Origin: Kribbella rubisoli
GTDB lineage: Bacteria; Actinomycetota; Actinomycetes; Propionibacteriales; Kribbellaceae
NCBI RefSeq assembly: GCF_004217145.1
Contig: NZ_SHKR01000011.1
Span: 1,116,001 to 1,180,000, forward strand
Reading direction: 5' to 3'
DNA: 64,000 nucleotides
Shown: piece after piece, positions 1-7,880 of the stretch
Numbering within the stretch: the first letter of the stretch is position 1
Layout: the number at the start of each line of letters is the position of its first letter
Position numbers and translations under genes: made by a program
The notes under the pieces: generated by a model
What the model was told of the DNA's origin: nothing
Database searches by the model: none
Seen by the model: the letters and a program-made list of their open reading frames with translations, nothing else

Positions 1-263
1 CCGAGTCGGCGCTTGGGCGGCGGAGCAGGTCGCCGGGATCGCTTCAGCTCGTCCACTTCGACGTACAGCTCGACGCCGTCGTCAGCGGTGAAAATGTGCG
101 CCGTACCTCGTTGCGAGCCGAACGGCTCCGCCTCGAGTTGCTTGCGCTGACCCGATCGCCGGCCGATGACTGTGCGCTCGACCGCGACTCCGGCCGCGGC
201 GCCGGCAGCGAGCACACCGACCGCGGCCCCGATCAGACCAGCAGTCCGCCCTGCTTTGGACAT
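1..263 (-). CDS. alpha/beta hydrolase, N-terminal part (cut by window edge)
   Basis: The first 87 residues of a protein that runs off the left edge are visible. It starts at an ATG preceded by AAGGTAG. Residues about 8-29 form an Ala/Gly/Val-rich hydrophobic segment, likely a signal anchor. A basic stretch (GRRSGQRK) and the start of a soluble domain (FTADDGVELYVEVDE) follow. That domain start is typical of the alpha/beta hydrolase that often follows alr in actinobacteria, but no catalytic motif lies in the window, so the family call rests on the N-terminal pattern and the position 6 bp after alr. It is probably the last visible gene of the HAD-alr operon. Confidence 0.55.
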   Translation of the reverse strand, partial: MSKAGRTAGLIGAAVGVLAAGAAAGVAVERTVIGRRSGQRKQLEAEPFGSQRGTAHIFTADDGVELYVEVDELKRSRRPAPPPKRRL

Positions 264-269
264 GCTGGT

Positions 270-1448
270 CTACCTTTCGGCTGGGGCGGTGGGGCGGGGA
301 AGGAATTCAGCGCTGTCGACGTACCTGCGCGGGATCCTTGCGCCCAGGCGGGTGACGATCTCGTAGTTGATGGTGCCGGCCGCGTCGGCCCAGTCGTCCG
401 CCGTCGGCTCGCCCGACGTACCCGGACCGAACAGCACGACCTCGTCGCCCGCGGCGGCCTCGTCGTCCTCGAGGTTGACCACGCACTGATCCATACAGAT
501 CCGGCCGACGACAGTACGGCGCCGGCCGCCCGCCTGGACCGGAGCCCCGTTCGACGCGTGCCGCGGCAGACCGTCGCCGTACCCGAGCGGGATCAGGCCG
601 AGCGTCGACGGACGCGGCGCGGTCCAGGTCAGGCCGTACGAGACACCCGCACCGGCCGGCACGCGCTTGACCATCGCGAGCCGCGCCTTCAACGTCATTG
701 CCGGCCTCAGCCCGAGCTCGGACGACGGCAGCGCATGCCCGAACGGCGACAGGCCGTACGTCGCGACGCCCGGCCGGACCAGGTTGAAATGCGTCTCCGG
801 CAGCGCGAGCGTCGCACCCGAGTTCGCCAGGTGCTTGAACTCGGCGTCGATGCCGAACGACTCCGCGACCTCGACCGCCTCGGTGAACGTCGCCAGCTGG
901 GACTCGTTCACCGGGCTCTTCGGCTCGTCGGACGACGCCAGATGCGACCAGATCCCCTTGACCTCGATCCGCCCGGCCGCCTGCTCGCGCACCGCGGCCC
1001 GGATCAACGCCGGCCACTCCTCGGGTACGGCGCCACCGCGCGACATGCCCGTGTCGATCTTGAGGTGCACGCGGGCGGGCCGGTCCGTGACGCCCGCCGC
1101 CAGCTCGTCGATCTCCCACGGAGCCCCCGCGGACAGGTCGATGCCGGCGTCGATCGCGTCGGTCAGCGGCTCGCCCGGCGTGGTCAGCCAGCAGAAGATC
1201 GGTCCGGTGTCACCGGCCTCGCGCAGCGCGAGTGCCTCCTCGAGCACCGCGGCACCGATCCAGCCCGCACCGGCCTCGCGGGCAGCACGGGCGACCTGCA
1301 CCATCCCGTGCCCGTAGCCGTCGGCCTTGACCACGGTCATCACCTGCGCGCCCTCAGCACGGGCACGCAACGTGGTCACGTTGTGGCGGATCGCAGCGAG
1401 ATCGACGACCGCCTCAGCGCGGACCGGACGTGACTGAGGAGTAGACAT
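270..1448 (-). CDS. alr: alanine racemase
   Basis: PLP-dependent racemase that interconverts L- and D-alanine for peptidoglycan. The 392 residues are a normal length for the family. The PLP lysine is K41 in VVKADGYGHG, in the N-terminal TIM barrel. The second catalytic base is Y271 in AGVSYGLTW, in the C-terminal beta domain. IDTGMSRGG and the metal-free C-terminal motif GRICMDQ are also present. It lies 15 bp after a HAD phosphatase gene and 6 bp before a hydrolase gene on the same strand, so it is probably co-transcribed. In many actinobacteria alr belongs to the acpS-nnr-alr block; here nnr is about 10 kb away, separated by accessory genes. Confidence 0.96.
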   Translation of the reverse strand: MSTPQSRPVRAEAVVDLAAIRHNVTTLRARAEGAQVMTVVKADGYGHGMVQVARAAREAGAGWIGAAVLEEALALREAGDTGPIFCWLTTPGEPLTDAIDAGIDLSAGAPWEIDELAAGVTDRPARVHLKIDTGMSRGGAVPEEWPALIRAAVREQAAGRIEVKGIWSHLASSDEPKSPVNESQLATFTEAVEVAESFGIDAEFKHLANSGATLALPETHFNLVRPGVATYGLSPFGHALPSSELGLRPAMTLKARLAMVKRVPAGAGVSYGLTWTAPRPSTLGLIPLGYGDGLPRHASNGAPVQAGGRRRTVVGRICMDQCVVNLEDDEAAAGDEVVLFGPGTSGEPTADDWADAAGTINYEIVTRLGARIPRRYVDSAEFLPRPTAPAER

Positions 1449-1463
1449 GGTTGGTCCAGTGTC

Positions 1464-2105
1464 TCAGGCGGCGTCGATCAGGTCGGCGAGGGCCGCCATG
1501 TTGTGGAAAACCGTATCCGCATCGGAAAGTTTCGCCCTGTCCGTCATGCCTGCGTATCCGAACACCTTCATACCGGCCGCGACGGCCGCCGAGACACCCA
1601 GCGGGCTGTCCTCGATCACGAGGCATTCGGCCGGCTTCACACCCATCGAACCGGCCGCATGCAGGAACAGATCCGGCGCGGGCTTGCCGTGCGCAACGTC
1701 CTCGGCGCTGAAGATCCGCCCCTCGAACCGGTGCAGGAACCCGACCGCGGTCAACGCCGTACGGATCCGCTGATGGGTGCCGGAGGAGGCCAGGCAGTAG
1801 GTGACGCCGCGGGCGTCCAGGTGATCGAGGACAGCCTCAACGCCCTCGATCGCCTGGAGCTGGGCGAATCCCTCGAAGAGCCGCTGGTGGTACCGGTCCT
1901 CGAGGTCCGCCGGCAGCGGGTGCCCCAACTGCGCCTCGGTCTTCTGCCGCATCGAGGCCATCGAGCCGCCCATGAAGTCCCGCACGGTTTCCTCGAAGGT
2001 GTACGGCAGCCCGGCCTCGGTCAGCAGCTCGGCCAAGATCGTGTTGGCCAGCCGTTCGGAGTCCACCAGCACGCCGTCGTTGTCGAAAATCACGAGTCCG
2101 ATCAC
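1464..2105 (-). CDS. HAD-superfamily phosphatase / beta-phosphoglucomutase-like
   Basis: Predicted cytosolic phosphatase or phosphomutase of the HAD family, 213 residues. Motif I is FDNDGVLVD with nucleophile D8 and acid/base D10. The cap domain follows, then the Thr/Ser motif (ASSGTHQR), the motif III lysine in GKPAPDLF and motif IV VIEDSPLG. The GTG start at 2105 is chosen because motif I begins only seven residues later and an AGGG lies upstream; a longer upstream reading runs into the GH12 terminator and is unlikely. The substrate is not predictable. It leads the alr operon. Confidence 0.85.
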   Translation of the reverse strand: MIGLVIFDNDGVLVDSERLANTILAELLTEAGLPYTFEETVRDFMGGSMASMRQKTEAQLGHPLPADLEDRYHQRLFEGFAQLQAIEGVEAVLDHLDARGVTYCLASSGTHQRIRTALTAVGFLHRFEGRIFSAEDVAHGKPAPDLFLHAAGSMGVKPAECLVIEDSPLGVSAAVAAGMKVFGYAGMTDRAKLSDADTVFHNMAALADLIDAA

Positions 2106-2119
2106 ACCGGAAACCCTAA

Positions 2120-2146
2120 GCGGCCACTGCGAAGTGCAGTGGCCGC
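2120..2146 (-). terminator. hairpin terminator after the GH12 gene
   Basis: A perfect 11-bp stem (GCGGCCACTGC at 2120-2130 pairing with 2136-2146) with a 5-nt loop lies 27 bp past the GH12 stop codon and just upstream of the HAD gene. There is no clear U tract, as is common for actinobacterial terminators. Confidence 0.7.
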
Positions 2147-2172
2147 CGGGGTACGCGAGAGCTATCCGGGGG

Positions 2173-3390
2173 TCAGTTCTCCTGGATGGAGAAGTCGGTG
2201 AAGTTGAAGCGCTGCTTGGTGTTACCGGTGGAGACGACCTCGACGCCGTAGTCGACCTGCCAGGTGGTGGCCTTCGGGGCCCAGCCACGGGTCTGCATGT
2301 CGTTGAAGAAGCTCGCCAGCGGCATCGTGCCCGACTTCTGCGTCACCTGGGACACGTACGCCGTGTAGCCGTCCTCGTGCCAGACGTCGTAGGTGAACCC
2401 GCCGAACGTCACGGTGCCCATCTTGCGGCCGGCCGGGACCTGCTTCTGGTTGTCGGTCCAGATCATCAGCTCGTTGTTCAGACCGTCGCCGATCCAGGCG
2501 TCGAACGCGACGTTGTAGATGCAGGCGGAGCAGTTGGCCGGCGTGGTCGCCGCGAACTTGGCCGACTGGATCTTCGACAGCGGTACGTCGTTGTAGTCCT
2601 TGTGCACGTTCGGGTACGCCTGAACACCCTTGTCGCCGGGCAGCGGCTGGGTCACGTCGAGGAACCAGTTGTTGTAGTTGCAGGCGCTCAGCGTGTAGGT
2701 GCCGTTGTCGTTGTTCCACATGTTGTTGTGGACGTAGTAGGCACCGAACGTCCGGCCGTCACCCTGGTTGTTCGTCGAGGTGGTGACGAACGACGGCTTG
2801 GTGCAGGTCGCGCTCGGGCTGCCGGTCGACGTGGGGGTCGTCGTGGTCGGCGGGGACGTCGGAGGGGTCGACGTGGTCGGGGGCTTGGTCGGGGTCGACG
2901 TGGTGTGCGTCGGCGTCGCCGTGGGAGTGGTCGTCGCCGGCGGCTTCGTCGGCGTCGACGTGGAGGTCGGCGTCGGCGTGGTCGGCTGGGCCGGTACGGC
3001 GGCGAAGTCGTAGTGAACCGTGTACGTCAGCTTGGTGCCGGCGCGGTACTTGTTGCCGTCGTACCGCACGGCGCGCAGCCGGTAGCTCTTGTCGGTGGTG
3101 CGGCTCGGGTCGATCGACACCATCGCGGGTCCGGAAGCGGTCGCGGTGATCGCGACGGGCTTCTGGCTGAAACCGTGCAGGACGGTGCAGCCGGAGTACG
3201 CGTCGATGACGCAGGTTTCGACGCGTCCGACGTTCGGGAGGGCAGTTACCGTGCTGTCCGCTGCGTTCGCAGTCGAGACCGGTGAGTCCTTGGCCGCATG
3301 TACGACGATCGGCGCGGCCACGAGCGCGCCGACTGCGAGGACCACCGCCGGGACGAGCTTGCGACTCCGGGCAGTTCGGGTGGGGGGCAT
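2173..3390 (-). CDS. secreted GH12-family glycoside hydrolase with N-terminal domain and Thr/Pro linker
   Basis: Secreted endo-acting beta-glucanase or xyloglucanase type enzyme (GH12), 405 residues. A signal peptide occupies residues about 1-33 (basic start, hydrophobic core, VVHAAKD). A small beta-rich domain of about 95 residues follows, then a Thr/Pro/Ser-rich linker (about 130-190), then the GH12 domain to the C-terminus. The likely nucleophile is E307 in NELMIW and the acid/base E384 in GVEVVST, matching the two GH12 glutamate motifs; the second motif differs from the usual GTEPF. The ATG start has AAGGAA upstream. The N-terminal domain is not one I recognise with certainty and may be an adhesion or carbohydrate-binding module. 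The gene appears to be monocistronic. Confidence 0.85.
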   Translation of the reverse strand: MPPTRTARSRKLVPAVVLAVGALVAAPIVVHAAKDSPVSTANAADSTVTALPNVGRVETCVIDAYSGCTVLHGFSQKPVAITATASGPAMVSIDPSRTTDKSYRLRAVRYDGNKYRAGTKLTYTVHYDFAAVPAQPTTPTPTSTSTPTKPPATTTPTATPTHTTSTPTKPPTTSTPPTSPPTTTTPTSTGSPSATCTKPSFVTTSTNNQGDGRTFGAYYVHNNMWNNDNGTYTLSACNYNNWFLDVTQPLPGDKGVQAYPNVHKDYNDVPLSKIQSAKFAATTPANCSACIYNVAFDAWIGDGLNNELMIWTDNQKQVPAGRKMGTVTFGGFTYDVWHEDGYTAYVSQVTQKSGTMPLASFFNDMQTRGWAPKATTWQVDYGVEVVSTGNTKQRFNFTDFSIQEN

Positions 3391-3613
3391 GCGAAGAGTT
3401 CCTTAGTGTGCTCGACGGGTCGCGCTGTTGCCCCAGAACTCCAGCGCGGCCCTACAACTGTTCGATTGAATCCCCAGAGGGGCCGGTTTGTCCGGCCTTG
3501 TCGTGCTATTCGCTCTCGCGTACGGCGGTGACGTTATCGAACCGTGATCAGGCCTGCCAACCCTGGGTCCCGATTTAACGCAACGCGAACGTGCGGGGAG
3601 ACGTCCTCCGGGT
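3391..3613. promoter_or_regulatory. divergent promoter region, GH12 / META lipoprotein
   Basis: This 223-bp region is AT-richer than its surroundings and separates two divergent genes. It holds a 6-bp GC hairpin (GGCCGG 3481-3486 with CCGGCC 3492-3497). No convincing operator for a known cellulase regulator was seen. Confidence 0.4.
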
Positions 3614-4390
3614 GTGAACAAACGGATGATCGCTCTGGCCGGAACCGTGCTTCTGCTGGCGGGCTGCGGCCAGAACTCAGACCCTGGCGCCGGCGCCTCG
3701 CCCGTCGGCAAGACGTTCCTGTCGACCTCGGTCAGCGAGGACGGGAAGCCGAAGCAGCTCGCGCCGAAAACGCGTGTCCGGCTGCAGTTCACCGACGACG
3801 GCCGGCTGGTCGCCGACGCCGGCTGCAACTCGATGCAGACGACGGTGTCGACCAAGGACGGCAAGCTCACGCTCAACGGCGAGCTGGCATCGACCGCGAT
3901 GGGTTGCCCCGGTCCGCAGCAGGGCCAGGACCAGTGGCTGGCCGGCATCATCAGTGCGAAGCCGACATGGAAGCTGGACGGCAGCAAACTCGACGTCACC
4001 GCGGGTAGTACGACGATCTCCCTGACCGACCGGGAGATCGTCGAGCCCGACCTCGCCATCGACGGCACCAAGTGGGCACTCTCCTCGGTGATCACCGGCG
4101 AGGCCGCTTCGCACCAGGCCGGATCCGAGAAGGCATGGATCACTTTGAACGGCGAGCGTGTTACCGGTTCAACCGGTTGCAACGACTTCCAGGGCACGGT
4201 CGCGCGGTCCACCGGCAAGCTCACCTTCGGAGAACTCGCTACCACTCGCCGGGCCTGCGCCGGCGAGCCTGCGGCGCTGGAATCCCAACTGCTGAAGGGA
4301 TTGAAGGGCGAAATGACGTACGAGGTCGACGGCTCGACACTGAAGCTGCGCTTCTCCGGCGGCGGCCTGGACTTCACGGCGGTACGCTGA
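3614..4390 (+). CDS. lipoprotein with two META (HslJ-like) domains
   Basis: Membrane-anchored lipoprotein, 258 residues, GTG start. The signal peptide ends in the lipobox LAGC with lipidated C18. Two META-like repeats follow, each with the GCN...G signature: GCNSMQTTV near residue 72 and GCNDFQGTV near residue 188. Each repeat ends with a conserved Cys about 25-30 residues later (AMGC, RRAC). META domains occur in heat-shock HslJ proteins and in secreted stress-associated lipoproteins; the biochemical role is unknown. The next gene starts 5 bp after the stop, suggesting an operon. Confidence 0.8.
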   Translation: MNKRMIALAGTVLLLAGCGQNSDPGAGASPVGKTFLSTSVSEDGKPKQLAPKTRVRLQFTDDGRLVADAGCNSMQTTVSTKDGKLTLNGELASTAMGCPGPQQGQDQWLAGIISAKPTWKLDGSKLDVTAGSTTISLTDREIVEPDLAIDGTKWALSSVITGEAASHQAGSEKAWITLNGERVTGSTGCNDFQGTVARSTGKLTFGELATTRRACAGEPAALESQLLKGLKGEMTYEVDGSTLKLRFSGGGLDFTAVR

Positions 4391-4395
4391 GGCAA

Positions 4396-4881
4396 GTGAG
4401 TGAGGAACACTGGACAGGTCTGGTGATCGCACCGGACGACCGGTTGGACAACGACTTACTACTCGCGATAACCCTCGCGACCGGCAGCACCTTCGAGCCC
4501 CTCGGCCGCGACGACCTCGGCATCGTCTACGCAGCCGGTCCCGAACGAATCATCGAGGTCGAGTGCGCCGAGGTAGGCGCCAAGGCACTCTTCATCCGCA
4601 CCCGCTCGCTCGAGCGCACGTCGGCGATCATCGACAGCATCGATCGCCACACCCGCACGTGGACCGAGCAACTCCTCTGCACCCAACTCGAGCAGTCGCT
4701 GGCCGAGGATCCCTACGCCCTCGTTTCCTTGCTGATGGCAACAGGTGGGATGCCGCCCCGGCCTGCCACCTCAGCCCTGCTCGCCCGGGCCGTGGAGCAC
4801 CCGGACGAGCAGGTCCGAAAGGCAGCCGACTACGCGATCCGGATATCGAAGGCCTGGACCTCGTTTCGCGTCGTTTCGTAG
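4396..4881 (+). CDS. hypothetical protein, 161 aa
   Basis: I do not recognise the family. The GTG start at 4396 lies 5 bp after the META lipoprotein stop and sits after a GAGGCAAGTG context. The protein is soluble and acidic, with no signal peptide or membrane segment. The N-terminal half looks alpha/beta (VIAPDDRLDNDLLLAITLATG) and the C-terminal half is helical and may be HEAT-like (LVSLLMATG, EQVRKAADYAIRIS). Its last 52 bp overlap the 3' end of the convergent PIG-L gene. Confidence 0.65.
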   Translation: MSEEHWTGLVIAPDDRLDNDLLLAITLATGSTFEPLGRDDLGIVYAAGPERIIEVECAEVGAKALFIRTRSLERTSAIIDSIDRHTRTWTEQLLCTQLEQSLAEDPYALVSLLMATGGMPPRPATSALLARAVEHPDEQVRKAADYAIRISKAWTSFRVVS

Positions 4882-7763
4882 GAGACGAGCAGGTGGCCCT
4901 GGTCCTTCAACTGGGCGCGTTGAGCGGCCGTCAGCGGGATTGTCCAGTGCTGGACGCCGCGGGTGATGGCTTGCGTCGCCTGGTTGACCAGGTGGCCGCT
5001 CATGTTGGGGGACCACGGCGGGGTAGCGCCGTCAGTGATGGCGCACGGGGTGAAGCCGTAGTCCGGTGGCGGGTCGGTGGTGCAGGAGGTCGTCCAGACC
5101 GGGATCGCTGCTAGTTGTCCGCTGGTCAGGAAGGCCCTTGCGGTGCCTGTGCCCTTGGACGAGGTGACCAGGTCGACTCCGGTCGGGCGGACCTTGCTCG
5201 ACAGGATCTTGAGGTCGTCGGTCGGGACGCGGCCGGAGATCGGCACGCCGTTACGTGCGGACTGCGCGATCGTCTGCGGCGACAGCGCGCCGTTGAGGTT
5301 CGGGTTCGAGACGTTCGGCGGCGTCGGTGTGGTCGAGCGATCGGACGGCGGGGTGTAGCCCGGGAGCGTCGCCAGACCCCAGCGGTACGGGTCGGACTGC
5401 ACGGACCCGAGCGCCGACCATGCCAGCCGCGTGCTCATGTCGATGTGGCGCAACGTCGTCGTACCGGGTGCTGACGTGTCGTCGTTGTCGTACGGCGTGA
5501 TGTTCAGACCGAGCCGTGACGGGTCGACGGCCGCCGGGAGGTCTGCGAGCGGGATCTTCACCTCGAGGTCGTACCCGCCACCGGCGTACGCGTGCGGCAC
5601 GGTCGTCTCGTTGCTACCGACCCACTGCGCGGTCGACGCGACCTGGACGCCCGGTGCGTTGCCTGTGTCGAGGGCGCCGCTCGAGTAGCCCTGATGGTTG
5701 TCCGCGTCGCGTTCCCAGCACGGTCCGCCGCTCTGGGTGAACGGGAAGACGCCGAGCTTGAACGTGTTCGCCGTGTCCTTCAGCGCTTCGGACGCATTGC
5801 CGCGCGGGTCGAGCAGGATCTCGACGGAGTCGGCCTGCCAGTGGCCCACGCATTCCGCCGGGGTCACGGCGTACGACTGGTAGTCGTCGCGGACGTGGAT
5901 GAAGAAGAACAGCGCGTCGTCGGACCAGCTGACCTTCGCAGTACTGCCTTCCCCTGTTGACGAAACGCCGCAGTCGTCGACGCCGGTGCAGGTCGCTGCG
6001 CCCTGCCAGATGCGGCCGAGGTCGAGGGTCTGACCCGGATACTCACCCGGCTCGGCCTTGCCGTCGACCACCGGCGTCGCCTGCGGGATGACGGTGGTCG
6101 GGACGAGCGTAAGAGTCAGCGTCTCAGTGCCGGTCGCGGTGTGGATCGGGATGCTGACGTTCTGGTTTGCGGGCAGGGTTGTGTCGGTGTTGGTCAGCTT
6201 GAACGTGACCGTCTGGTCGGCTCCGGGCTGCACGTCGTACGGCTTGGACGCCGCGTCGATCGTGAAGTCCGCCGGCAGATCGAGCGAGACCGCGCCGGTC
6301 TGCGGCTGCGTGGACCAGTTGTGGACGACGACCGGTACGTCGATCGTCTGGCCGATGCCCATCGACTGGATCGCCTGCGAACGGCCGAGGCGGTTGGCCT
6401 GCGGCGCGGTGTTCTGCAGCCACTGGTCGTACTCGGCCCAGTTGCCCCACCGCTGGAAGCGTCCCTCGGCGGCCGCGACGATGCGTACGACGTTGTCGGT
6501 GTAGCCGGTCGCGTGCTTGGTCGTGTAGAGCGCGGAAACCTTCGCGTTCTGATCGACCGTCGCGTTGGCGGCCGGGGTCACGGTGAACGTCAGGTCGGCG
6601 GACGGCTTCTCCTTCACCTGCTGCGGACCGCTGACCGACCAGCCGGCCGGCACCGTCAACGCAACGTTGCCCTTGGCAAGCTTTCCGTGTGGCGCCTTGA
6701 GGTGGACGGTCGCCTGGAACGGCTCGCCGGCGACGTTGTAGAAGCGGCTGAAGGTGATGTACTCGAGCGTGCCGAGCGGGAGTCCGCCCGGGTCCGGCTT
6801 CTTCGCGCCGAACAGGATCGCGTCGTCACGTCCGGCCGCGGTGCTGCTGTTCGGCTGGAACGGTACAAACGACTCCGTCATGCCGAACCGCGGACATGCC
6901 GGGACGGAGACGCCCTTGTACATCACGCGACTCTGCGTCGGGTACGCCGCGCGTCCCTCGTCGGCCACCTGCTGCCAGATCTTCGGCGTACCAGCGGTCT
7001 GCGCCTGCGAGTTGCCGGCCGGCCAGGTGTACGGCGAGTTGTAGCCGGTCCACACGCCGGCCACGGTGTCGACGCCGGTCGGGGTGAATCCGGTGGTGCA
7101 GTTCGCGGCGGTCGTCGTACCGCCGGTCCCTGCCGTGCTGCCTCCGGAGAAGACCTTCTTGACCTGCCACGTGCTGAGCGCGTGCGGGCCTTTCAGTTGC
7201 TCCGGGAACATGGTGGGGTCGGCGGCCGCGAGCACGCCTTCCCAGATCAAGCGGCCGGCCTGCTGGTGGTTGCCGTGACCGGCGGCCAGCGTCGGCGTGA
7301 AGCCGATGTAGATCTCGGGTTGCGTCTCGCGGATCACGCGGGTGACCCGTCGGAGCGTCTCCTGCTCGTCCCAGAAGTACTGCGTCAACGGCGCACTCTG
7401 GTTGTAGAAGAAGTCGATCCGGTCGAGGTTGAAGATGTCGACGGTGCCGGAGCGGTAGTGCGCGACACGGTCCTCGTTCTCCCGGCGCAGGCCGAGATCG
7501 GGCCCGAGCTCGTTGCCGGCCGCGTTCCCACCACCCTCACCGCGGGTCACTTGGATCACGCCACACTTCACGCCGTACAACTGATGCCACACCCCACACG
7601 GCCCGATGATGCTCGTGTCGTCATCGGGATGGGCCCACTCCCCCATCACATCAATCTTCGTCTGGCGATCAGCCACATAAGGCCGCGCCGAGGCAACTGC
7701 CGGAACCGGCAGCACCGCTAGTAGAACCAGAACCAAAAACCCCACAAGTCGCTTCACGTGCAC
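4830..7763 (-). CDS. large secreted PIG-L family deacetylase with NEW3-like and CBM9-like domains
   Basis: Predicted extracellular zinc-dependent N-deacetylase or hydrolase, 977 residues. A signal peptide spans about 1-26. The PIG-L/LmbE domain (about 35-310) shows the AHPDDD metal motif (H45, D47, D48) and a downstream GHGNHQQAG that supplies further metal ligands. A beta-sandwich of the alpha-galactosidase NEW3 type (about 360-560, e.g. VPAGWSVSGPQQV) follows. A CBM9-like or DOMON-like module (about 570-760) contains VSWSDDALFFFIHVRDD and VEILLDPRG. The C-terminal about 200 residues have no assigned domain. PIG-L enzymes act on N-acetylated sugars; the extra modules suggest a polysaccharide or cell-wall glycan substrate. 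The gene overlaps the convergent hypothetical gene by 52 bp. Confidence 0.85.
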   Translation of the reverse strand: MHVKRLVGFLVLVLLAVLPVPAVASARPYVADRQTKIDVMGEWAHPDDDTSIIGPCGVWHQLYGVKCGVIQVTRGEGGGNAAGNELGPDLGLRRENEDRVAHYRSGTVDIFNLDRIDFFYNQSAPLTQYFWDEQETLRRVTRVIRETQPEIYIGFTPTLAAGHGNHQQAGRLIWEGVLAAADPTMFPEQLKGPHALSTWQVKKVFSGGSTAGTGGTTTAANCTTGFTPTGVDTVAGVWTGYNSPYTWPAGNSQAQTAGTPKIWQQVADEGRAAYPTQSRVMYKGVSVPACPRFGMTESFVPFQPNSSTAAGRDDAILFGAKKPDPGGLPLGTLEYITFSRFYNVAGEPFQATVHLKAPHGKLAKGNVALTVPAGWSVSGPQQVKEKPSADLTFTVTPAANATVDQNAKVSALYTTKHATGYTDNVVRIVAAAEGRFQRWGNWAEYDQWLQNTAPQANRLGRSQAIQSMGIGQTIDVPVVVHNWSTQPQTGAVSLDLPADFTIDAASKPYDVQPGADQTVTFKLTNTDTTLPANQNVSIPIHTATGTETLTLTLVPTTVIPQATPVVDGKAEPGEYPGQTLDLGRIWQGAATCTGVDDCGVSSTGEGSTAKVSWSDDALFFFIHVRDDYQSYAVTPAECVGHWQADSVEILLDPRGNASEALKDTANTFKLGVFPFTQSGGPCWERDADNHQGYSSGALDTGNAPGVQVASTAQWVGSNETTVPHAYAGGGYDLEVKIPLADLPAAVDPSRLGLNITPYDNDDTSAPGTTTLRHIDMSTRLAWSALGSVQSDPYRWGLATLPGYTPPSDRSTTPTPPNVSNPNLNGALSPQTIAQSARNGVPISGRVPTDDLKILSSKVRPTGVDLVTSSKGTGTARAFLTSGQLAAIPVWTTSCTTDPPPDYGFTPCAITDGATPPWSPNMSGHLVNQATQAITRGVQHWTIPLTAAQRAQLKDQGHLLVSYETTRNEVQAFDIRIA

Positions 7764-7880
7764 ACTCCAAAGGCGGCGGAGGCACTAGCAAACCCAGTCC
7801 TACGTCCGACCCACCCACCCGCGCAACAGGAATCGCGCGCCCGCATGCGTCGACCAGCCTGATCAGGTCGTTGCAGACGG

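Noticed and set aside
2820-2995. CRISPR-like or tandem repeat
   Set aside because: The repeated GTCGACGTGGT-type units are codons of the Thr/Pro linker of the GH12 enzyme and have no spacers.
5115-7721. Plus-strand open frames opposite the PIG-L gene
   Set aside because: High-GC shadow frames with Arg/Val-rich composition and no family motifs.
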